Below, one piece after another: positions 55,548 through 64,000 of a stretch of DNA of 64,000 nt. Position numbers and translations under genes: made by a program. Origin of the DNA: Telopea speciosissima (Eukaryota > Streptophyta > Magnoliopsida > Proteales > Proteaceae). The stretch's first letter is position 1; each line of letters begins with the position of its first letter. The notes under the pieces are model-generated. The model had not been told where the DNA came from and did not search any database. It saw only the letters and a program-made list of their open reading frames with translations. The DNA lies in the NCBI RefSeq assembly GCF_018873765.1, contig NC_057919.1:66830984-66894983 (forward strand). The letters run 5' to 3'.

Positions 55548-58500
55548 ATGGCTGAATCTGATGCCTCTGGGCTTGGCACGGCAGAATCACAACCTACTCC
55601 GGCAGCCTCACAGTTTGTCTTTGAGAACTCACACCCACAGATCTCCATTGTGAAATTAGACAACACCAATTATTTGGATTGGTCCCACTCAATGAAGCTT
55701 TCCCTTAGGAGCAAAGGAAAACTTGGGTATATTATAGGTACCATTACTGCTCCAATTCCTAGTTCCCCTACTTATGAGAAATGGGAGACCGAAAATTCCA
55801 CAGTCATGACATGGCTCATCTTCTCCATGAAGCCTGAGATTGGGAGAAGATTTATGCGAAAGGAAACTGCCAAGGCTATTTGGGACAGTGCCTCCCAGAC
55901 AATTGACAGGGTGGGTGACTTCGCCAAGGTTTATCAACTCCACCAAAAAATTAATGCAATGAAGCAGGGGGACAAGACTATTTTTGAGTACTACAATGCC
56001 TATATTAGTCTTTTGGAGGAGTATGATCACTACAGGGACCTCCAATTGACCAACCTAGTGGATGAAGCAAAGGTGTATCGTGCTCTTGAAAAGGAGCGTG
56101 TCTTCACTCTTCTTGGTGGCTTGAACCCTGATTATGAACCCATCAGGCTCTAGATTTTGGGTCGGTCTCCTCTTCCATCTCTTGATGAGGTTTGCAGCTA
56201 TTTACAGAGTGAGGAGACTCGGCGTGTTGCTATGGTACCAGCTCCAACATCATCTCTTGAGAGATCAGTTCTCAATTCTTCCTCTTTCCGGGACACCCGT
56301 GGTGGTGGTAGAGGCCAGGGGCCTAATTATGGGGAGGACAGAGCAGTGGAGACAGGTGGTGCTAGTGGAGGTGGCAGAGACAGGTTTAAATGTGATCATT
56401 GTGGGAGATCTGGGCACACCAAGGATAGATGTTGGACTCTTCATGGTCGTCCTCCTGGTGCAAGAGGTGGGGCTCATGGTGGCCGTCGAGGGGGAGCTCG
56501 AGGTGCCCACTCTGTTATGACTGAGACAGATGCTACACAAGATGACTCTACTCTGGTCGATGCAGTGTTCTGCAGGGTCATGTCACAGCTGAGCACATCT
56601 CCTACACCCACAGTAGCTAGCTCTTCATCATCCTCCGCTTTGCAGGTTTCCACCTCAGCTTCTACTGCAGCCCAGTCTTGGGTCATTGACTCTGGTGCCA
56701 CTGACCACATGACTGGTACGTCCCATTATTATGACTCCTATAGCATTTGCTCCGGTAAGGATAAGGTTTGGGTGGCCGATGGCTCCCTTTCCTCCATCTC
56801 TGGTAAAGGCAGTATCCCTGTTACCTCATCTATTTCTCTTACATCTGTCCTTCATGTTCCTAACCTTACCCTTAATCTTCTCTCTGTGAGTCATTTGACA
56901 AAATCTTTAAACTGTTGTGTCACTTTTTTTCCTTCTCATTGTCTTTTTCAGGATTTGGTGACGAAGAGGATTATTGGTAGTGGACGTGAGGAGCAAGGCC
57001 TTTACCTTTTTGAGCCTTTTTTGCCCACAGCTCAGTCCTATGTGTGTGAACGTAATGATAGTAGTTCTGTGGAGTCTGTTATGTTATGGCATCGTCGTCT
57101 TGGCCATCCATCTTTTGTTGTAATGAGGAAACAATTGCCTCACTTATTTTCTTCTATTGCTTCTTCTCATGTTTTTCAATGTGAACCATGTATGTTTACC
57201 AAACATTGTCGTTTGTCTTACCCATATCATGGTAATAGAACTGCTGCTCCTTTTCATATTGTGCATACTGATGTTTGGGGACCTTCCCCTACTACCTCTT
57301 AATTTGGCTATTGTTACTTTGTGTCCTTTGTTGATGATTTTTCTCGTGCTACTTGGACTGTTCTTATGAAACATAAAAGTGATGTTTATGATGCATTTAA
57401 AACCTTTTATCAGATGATTCTTACTCAGTTTGATACTTGGATCAAAATTATTCGATCTGATAAAGGGGGGGAATACATGTTTGGTGACCTCCAAACCTTC
57501 TTTACTGACAATGGCATTCTCCATCAGCTAGCGTGTGTTGACACACCTCAACAAAATAGGGTTGCTGAGAGGAAGAATCGCCATTTATTGGAGGTCACCC
57601 GTAATCTCTTGTTTGGCATGCATGTCCCCAAGACCTTTTGGTCTGCTGCTCTTCTCACTGCCTCGTTTCTCATCAATCGCATGCCTACCAAACTTCTTGC
57701 TTTCAAATCTCCCTTGGACATCTTATCTTCCAAGGCTTCTACTTTCTCTCTCCCTCCTAAAGTCTTTGGGTGTGTTTCTTATGTGCATGTAAACAAATCT
57801 GCACGTACTAAACTTGATCCCAAAGCCCTCAAGTGTCTCTTCTTTGGGTACTCTTCTACTACCAAGGGTTACAAGTGTTATCATCCTTCTTCTCGTCGGT
57901 GTCTTATTTCCAAAGATGTCACCTTCCTTGAATCTGTTCCTTTCTTTGCCCCTTCTCAGCATCATCTTCAGGGGGAGAATTGTGGAAGTGAACAGGCTGC
58001 TGATTTCCTTTATCCTCTACCCATCTCTCCCTTTACACTTGACATTGGAAAGCACAGGGCTGCGGATGTGAATGTGAATACAGATTTAGTTGTTGACGGT
58101 GGTACAGATTTAATTGTTGACAGTGGTACTGATAAGGAGAAGGATTACCATATTACCTACAAGAGAGGTGAAGGCTTGCATAATGAAGGAAAGAAGACCT
58201 ACCAAGAGTCCTCTTTGGATCTAGATCCACATCCTGAGATCCATCCTTCTCAGTCAGGTGACATCCCTTCTCCTCCATGTGATTTAGACCTTCCTATTGC
58301 TATTAGAAAGGAGGAAAGAGCTTGTACTAATCCTATAGCCCAGTTTGTTTCCTATGATGCTCTTTTTCCTACAAGTATTGCCTTTATTACTGCTCTTTCT
58401 ACAGCTTCTATTCCCAGGAATGTTAATGATGCTATGCCTGACCCAAAGTGGAGACAAGCTATGTCTGAGGAAATGATGGCTCTTGAGAAGAATGATACTT

Positions 58501-59949
58501 GGCAATTGGTGGATCTCCCTAACGGACGTGTCCCAGTTGGATGCAGATGGGTTTATACAATTAAGTACAAATCTGATGGTACTGTGGAGAGATACAAGGC
58601 AAGGTTGGTTGCCAAGGGGTACAGTCAAGTCTATGGGATTGACTATCAGGAGACATTCACTCCTGTGGCTAAGCATAACTCTATAAGAGTTCTTTTATCA
58701 CTGGCTGTCAATAAAGATTGGTCATTATATCAGTTAGATGTGAAGAATGCCTTTCTCCATGGTGACTTGGAAGAGGAAGTGTACATGCAACCCCCACTAG
58801 GCTTCAAAATGCCTTCAGCTGAAGGGAAAGTGTGTCTCCTCAAGAAGGCACGATATGGTCTCAAACAGTCACCAAAAGCATAGGTTTGAATGCTTCCGAC
58901 AGGCTATTCTAAAGAATGGATATTCCCAAAGCCAAGCTAATCACACACTCTTTACCAAGCGGGGTAATGGTACCATCACTGCTCTCATTGTCTATGTGGA
59001 TGATATTGTGGTCATAGGAGATGATATAACTGAGATTGGTACACTGACAAGCTACTTGGCACAACAGTTTGAGATCAAAGATCTGGGCCCCTTGAAGTAC
59101 TTCTTAGGAATTGAAGTATCAAGGACTAAGAAATGAATCAACATATGTCAACGGAAGTTTGTTCTTGATTTGTTGACAGAGAAAGGGATGTTGGGCTGCA
59201 AACCAGCAAATTCTCCTATTGAGCAAAATTACAAACTAGGGGAAGATTGTGGTCCTTCTCTGGTTGATGCAGGAAAGTACCAAAGGCTTGTTGGGAAGCT
59301 CATCTATCTTGCTATGACACGCCCAGATATCTCATATGCAGTGGAAGTGGTGAGCTAATTCATGCATGCTCCCAAAAGTGGACACTTGGATGCCGTGTAT
59401 CGCATTCTTAAGTATTTGAAGTCTTCCCCAGGGAAAGGAATGTTGTATGCTAGACACAATCATTTGAGAGTAGAAGGTTTCACTGATGCAGATTGGGCTG
59501 GCTCTATTACAGACAGGAGATCTACCTCCGGCTATTGTACCTTTGTGGGAGGTAATTTGGTTACATGGAGGAGCAAAAAAAAGCACGTTGTAGCCAGATC
59601 CAGTGCAAAGGCAGAATTTAGAGCTATGGCTCATGGAGTGTGTGAACTCATATGGTTGAAAAGACTTGTTCAAGAACTGGGATTTGACACTGAAGGCCCT
59701 ATGAGACTCTTTTGTGACAACAAGGCTGCCATCAGTATTGCCCACAACCCTGTTCAGCATGACAAAACTAAGCATATTGAGGTTGATAAACACTTCATCA
59801 AAGAGAAGATCGACTCTGGCTGCATTTGCACTCCTTTTGTGAAAACTGGTGACCAGCTGGGAGACATTCTCACCAAGGCCCTTGCCTCTCCTCAGTTTAG
59901 TTCTCTTCTAAGCAAGCTAGGAATGCATGATATATATTCTTCAGCTTGA
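55548..59949 (+). pseudogene. Copia gag-pol polyprotein, inactivated
   Basis: One frame from ATG 55548. Gag has DNTNYLDWSHSMKLSL, and a CCHC knuckle (CDHCGRSGHTKDRC) lies at 56391-56432. The protease has DSGATDHM near 56688, the integrase has HHCC and HTDVWGP (about 57265) plus SDKGGEY/TDNG/ERKN, RT has [13 protein letters not shown] and YVDD (58993-59004), and RNase H has DADWAG and DNKAA. Breaks are TAG at 56151-56153, TAA at 57300-57302, a one-base insertion near 58882-58884 that shifts the frame, TGA at 59134-59136 and TAA at 59356-59358. Several nonsense codons are of a kind C-to-T change can create, as expected for a methylated, silenced copy. Confidence 0.93.
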
Positions 59950-59956
59950 GGGGGAG

Positions 59957-60254
59957 TGTTAGAGTTGTTAGTAGATATGTAACAGGGGTAGTTTGGGAAC
60001 TAGACTTTGAACTAGTTGCCTTATTATGTATTTTATCTTGTTTGTCTTTTTTACCTTGTACCTCCCTAGGGAGGTGGATGTAATAACTCCATTAGTTCTA
60101 TTCAAGTAATATAGAGTGTGGAGAAGTCTCTCCAACACAAAAGATTACAACCCAAAACATTCTCTTCTCTCTTCTCTCTTCTCTTGCCATCTTCCTCCTC
60201 CTCCTCCAACTTCTACCTTCTCTCTTACTTACCTTCTTAACCTAAAATCTAACT
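59957..60254 (+). repeat. 3' LTR of the copia element (298 bp)
   Basis: Same ends as the 5' LTR with six substitutions counted by eye. It is preceded by the purine tract ttgagggggag and followed by the tattc duplication. Confidence 0.93.
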
Positions 60255-60259
60255 TATTC

Positions 60260-60975
60260 TAGTTAGTCCATATTTTACAATCCCTTCCAAGATTGTCCTT
60301 GGACAATAAATAGTAAATCCTCTCAAGTCCCATTGCTTCTTAGTTATCAATAGCTTCCTGAAATTCCTGGTATATTAGATTTGAGCTACTTGTTGATCGG
60401 GTGGGCCCACAAGCAATCCAAATCAGGTTTCGGAACCCCGGATCCACATCATAAAGCCTTTTAGTTTTGAGTTTCAAGTTTTAACCAAGGTGGAGTGAAA
60501 GACGTCGAAAAAGAGGCTTATAGTCACTGTATGTGCAAAAACAGTGTTCTGAACAACTGTGTTGCCTTCAATGTCCATGCCAATTCACACTGCCTCCACT
60601 CTAAGCTCTATCCACCTCATCAATGCCAGCTCAACCACACAACTCACCATGTTAGCTCACAGTGAAACTCAGTTGTCCAACTGTCAATGCCAACTGCCAC
60701 TGTCACTGACCGCCACTGACAACTGTAAATGATGCCCAAGATGACACTGCAACTGTTCCAGGCTTCCAACCTTGCTTCCATTGCTCACCAGCCCATTGCT
60801 CTGTACACTCACCACAGCTCCTCTTACTCTGTTGATTCAGTGTGTTGAACAATGCAAACATCACACTGGTGCGGCCAACATTTGGTAGGGCATATGGATC
60901 ACATAACTGATTTGTTTAGACTCTACAATGATGTCTCTTTGCTTTAGTGCTGTTCTTGGAATAGATTAACAATAA
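60260..60975. other. Non-coding region after the copia element
   Basis: Contains sequence resembling that on the other side of the copia insertion, then a stretch rich in 'caactg/ccactg' words (60560-60770). No gene recognised. Confidence 0.4.
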
Positions 60976-61697
60976 GGGCCTGCATGGTAACACTTCTGTT
61001 TCTAGACCATGTTTCTATTCCAGAAATTACTTTTCGTATTTCTGTTACTGGGCCAAATTTCTGGGCAAAAAAACATGTTTGGTAACCCAAAATATTTTCT
61101 ATTTCTTAGCCAGAAAAGAAACAGATACACATTTGTTATGCACAATCATTTCTGTTTCTAGAACTTCTATAAACTTTCAAAAAAACCATTGAATGCCCAA
61201 AAAATTGGTGGAGGTGGTAATGGTGGTGTCGATGGTGGAGGTGGTGGTGGTGACGGTGGAGGTGGTGGTGGAGGTAGTGGTGGTGGTGGTGGTAGAGGTG
61301 CTGGTGGTGGTGGCGGAGGTGGAGGTGGAGGTGGTGGTAGTGGCGGAGGTAGTGGCGGCAATGGTGGCGGTGATAGCAACGACGATGGTGGTGGTGGTTG
61401 AAGTTGCATTGGAGATGGTGTTTTAATTTGAACATGAAATTACTGCTTTGCCCATCAAATTAACCATGTGCTCATTAAAGAGCGACTCCCCCTTATTTCT
61501 TCCTTTTAATTTTGGGACAGAGAAGATTCAAATTTGAGCTTCTTTTTTTCTATTTCTCAACAACTTTTTTTGTCCTGGTTCATTCCCAGGAACAAAAAAA
61601 TGAACGGGTGTTAACAAACGGATTTCTCTTATTTATTTGTTCCCAAGAAAAAAAAAACCAGAGAAGTAGAGAAACAGAAGTGTTATCATGAAGGCCC
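60976..61697. mobile_element. PIF/Harbinger-like MITE with TAA duplication
   Basis: TIRs gggcctgcatggtaacactt and the reverse complement of aagtgttatcatgaaggccc extend through ctgtttct; the flanks are TAA on both sides (60973-60975, 61698-61700). The interior is non-coding apart from a GGT/GGA tract. Superfamily call rests on the 3-bp TAA and the GGGCC ends. Confidence 0.7.
61207..61400 (+). repeat. (GGTGGN)n minisatellite
   Basis: Nearly 200 bp of GGT/GGA/GGC triplets, strongly G-rich on the plus strand with many GG and GGTGGTGG runs. Translated frames are poly-Gly, poly-Val or poly-Pro/His and are not genes. Confidence 0.9.
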
Positions 61698-61723
61698 TAA
61701 TTGGCTGCTAGGGATGGATAGCC

Positions 61724-62426
61724 CAAGGTTTAAAGTATCAGTATCGGGTATCGTATTGGAAGGGTGATTTTAAGAGACATATCGTATCGTATCGGGGATA
61801 AGTATCGTACACTACAGATATGCATGGAAATGGTCAAGATATACATGGAAATACACTTTTGGAGCAAAAAACAATATAAATAAGCAATATATAACATGTA
61901 TAATGCATAAACACTAAAATGGAGAACAACGTATAACGAGACAAGAGACTTTCATCGATTTGAGTACAAATCCTTGCAAATGATCAAGTTTGATGCAACA
62001 ACAAACTTTGTTTTATCTAAATATTGATTTATATTAAAACCATGATTTAAACACAAAGATCAAGTTTTTTGAAGCCTACATTTTTCTGTAAAATCTATTT
62101 TTTCTATGAAATCTTCAGCAATCTCTGATCTCAAAAACAAAATCATAGTTTGATAGTCACATGGGCCTTTAATGGCCGTATCAACGTGTATCGGTTGGTA
62201 TCGACCGTATCGGTATGTATCGATCTGTATCGAGTTGTATCGGTTTGAATCGAGCTATATCGGCCGACACCTACCGATACGTATCGATACTCTCACAAAT
62301 CTTTAACGTATGTATTGTAAGTATCGGTATGTATCTATCGGTATCGTATCATATCGTATCAGTATCGACCGATACCGATACATATTGGTCTGTATCGTAT
62401 CGGATCGGTTAATACTTTAAACCATG
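61724..62426. mobile_element. hAT MITE built of degenerate GTATCG repeats, 8-bp TSD
   Basis: Perfect TSD ggatagcc (61716-61723, 62427-62434). The ends caaggtttaaagtat and atactttaaaccatg are inverted. Both subterminal zones are arrays of gtatcg/cgatac words (61740-61815 and 62175-62410), and the centre is AT-rich and non-coding. Confidence 0.9.
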
Positions 62427-62823
62427 GGATAGCCTTTAATTGTTTGAATGCTTGTATTGACAGAATTTTTTGGGGAGACTAAAAAATTCATTACCAAAGA
62501 GAAAAGGGGCCCTAAAGAGGAAGAAAATACAAGAAAAGAGAAAAGCCAAATTACAACAAACCCACAATAAAAGCTAGCAGGGGGGGGGGAGATTCCAAGA
62601 TGTTACATTATGTCTATTTTTGAGAAAGTAAATAAACCAAAGAGGCACCGCAAACAATTTGCTTCTGATGTCAAAGGAGATGGAGTCCCAAATCTAATGG
62701 AAGGATCTGATGTTGGATGCTAAAAGCAATTTTACCAACACGATCACAAACTAAGGAGCCTCCAAAAGTCATGTCAACCCAAATCCAATCTCGCTAAAGA
62801 GGCAGGATGCGCCTTCTGACAGG
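62427..62823. other. Short spacer without gene
   Basis: A-rich and G-run (62579-62589) sequence. Nothing recognised. Confidence 0.5.
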
Positions 62824-63671
62824 CATAGTTCAAAAACTCTTCTTGACTCTGTGTCTCGACTAGGTCGAGACAACCGAGATCTCGACAAGTTTTTTTTTTT
62901 GGTTTCGGTGGACAAATGGCCCCAATTGGCTCCGAAACTTAAAGGAATCTTGTTTTAGGCTTAATAAACATATTTAAATCTTCAAATTGTAAAAGAAAAC
63001 ACCCAATTTGGTGTTTTAGGTTCACATCCTTGGTTGCTAGTAAGCGCCGAACCCTTAATGTAAAATTGCCTATTCTACACATTGTCTGAGTACTATGAGA
63101 CATAATTGGCAAGTAAATTATGCAATAATAATAAATGAAGACACATAATATTGAATAAGTATTTAAAAAATAGTTTAAGACTTAAAGTTTCTACAATAAA
63201 CTCCACGTAAAGTGTTCACAACGCATATTACATAGACACCCAACAGTGAACAATACATTAGTCATAGACACCCTACTTCACTAGTCTTCCATGTCCCAAC
63301 TCCCAACAATACAATCGATCTCTTTGTAGTGATGTGGCAACCCCCAATAGTGTAGACCAGTTGTATTGAATGATGATGAAGCCAAAAAGTCAAGGCTATA
63401 TTTTGTTTCACCCTTCTCTAGATGAAAAACCCCTTCTCTGTCGAGTAACTTCGAATTTCGAAGTGTGCTCTCGAGTTGATGCTTTTTTTTATAATGTGGA
63501 ATGTAGCAATTTTCCGAAATTTCAGCGAGACAGTACAAAGTACCAAAATCTCGCCAAAATTTCGGTCGAGATATTCGAGTTTGTGCATATTATGTGTCTC
63601 GTACATAAACTCGTCCTGAGAAGCTCAAGATTCTCGAGTTTTCCAAGATCTCGCCGAGTTTTAGAACTATG
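62824..63671. mobile_element. hAT MITE (CATAGTT ends, ctcga-rich), 8-bp TSD
   Basis: Perfect TSD ctgacagg (62816-62823, 63672-63679). The ends catagttcaaaaactc and gagttttagaactatg are inverted. The subterminal zones repeat tctcgac/cgagat words (62850-62895, 63530-63655). There is no transposase. Confidence 0.9.
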
Positions 63672-64000
63672 CTGACAGGCCAACAATGAGCAAGAAGCCA
63701 AGACCAAATCCTAGAAGAAAAAGGGCAGCTGAAGAAGAGATATCTTCAAGCCCATTCCAACATAGAATGTGTAATAATTGTGAAGAAGAAGAAGAAGAGA
63801 GGAGGAGGAAGAAGAGCTGCTGCACAATTAGGAGCTACAGCCGTTAAAGAGACTGCTCCTAAAACAATATATTATATAGGTTTAGACAAATAAACTGCAG
63901 AGACAAAAATACCCCTACAAAGAAGAATCGTGAATTAGAGCTGACGCTAGCTAATTCACGATTCCTCCCCCTTACATAAATCAACTCCTAACAAAATGCA
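63672..64000. other. End of window: GAA tract and short hairpin
   Basis: (GAA)n at about 63780-63800 and a 40 bp hairpin at 63925-63964 (gaatcgtgaattag with ctaattcacgattc). It may be the edge of an LTR or MITE that continues beyond the window. Confidence 0.4.

Larger units (their letters stand above)
54550..60254 (+). mobile_element. Ty1/copia LTR retrotransposon, complete in structure, coding region decayed
   Basis: 5.7 kb element with equal LTRs (54550-54847 and 59957-60254), perfect TSD tattc (54545-54549, 60255-60259), PBS tggtatcagagc at 54848-54859 (initiator tRNA-Met) and a polypurine tract just before 59957. The order gag, protease, integrase, RT, RNase H marks it as Ty1/copia. The LTRs differ at six positions by eye (2%). 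Five lesions break the polyprotein, so it cannot act on its own. Confidence 0.95.

Noticed and set aside
56151-56153. Possible programmed readthrough of a gag-pol amber codon
   Set aside because: The stop lies inside the gag region, before the CCHC knuckle, and other breaks exist downstream. It fits decay rather than a recoding site.
61136-61435. His/Pro-rich or Gly/Val-rich frames
   Set aside because: All are readings of the GGT/GGA minisatellite in different frames.
1-64000. CRISPR arrays, bacterial operons, tRNA or rRNA genes
   Set aside because: None are seen. The repeats are plant TE ends and microsatellites, and no cloverleaf or rRNA block was recognised by eye. A tRNA scan was not possible here.

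Overview
The window looks like a TE-rich, AT-rich nuclear segment of a flowering plant. The evidence is plant-only gene families (CP12, group S1 bZIP with its sucrose-control uORF, NLR), GT-AG introns, tRNA-Met-primed Ty1/copia, plant LINE 3' ends and hAT/Mutator MITEs. Codon use and gene style look like a dicot or early-diverging angiosperm rather than a grass. I cannot name the species.

Layout: the 3' end of a CC-NBS-LRR-type LRR gene (2-658, +); the Calvin-cycle redox linker CP12 (5253-5654, +); a group S1 bZIP transcription factor (8391-8885, -) whose leader (to about 9425) carries the conserved sucrose-control uORF (9002-9088); a gene-free stretch of about 10.8 kb (9460-20300) holding a 1.6 kb tandem duplication with different TE insertions in each unit; two tandem, apparently intact copies of the RNA polymerase II subunit RPB9 gene (20306-25589 and 31490-37315, +), each with a TE-filled third intron; the 3' half of a BRWD/PHIP-like chromatin gene (exons 48177 down to 39402, -); and a TE cluster (49.2-63.7 kb), including a complete but decayed copia element (54550-60254), that lies in the still-open upstream intron of that gene or beyond it.

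The most distinctive feature is the density of datable insertions with target-site duplications (TSDs). A family of near-palindromic 115-190 bp hairpin elements with 9-10 bp TSDs (Mutator-like signature) recurs about eleven times. One copy has landed in the last codons of the LRR gene and provides its stop codon. Several hAT elements with 8 bp TSDs, three longer Mutator-like elements, solo LTRs with 5 bp TSDs, a tRNA-type SINE with a 14 bp TSD and a PIF/Harbinger-like element fill the rest. The two RPB9 copies and the two tandem units serve as natural empty-site controls for many of them.

The protein genes do not form one pathway. CP12 (Calvin cycle control) and the S1 bZIP (sugar-controlled translation) are both carbon-status genes, but nothing shows that they are coordinated. 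Boundaries and TSDs were read by eye; no alignment or database search was run.
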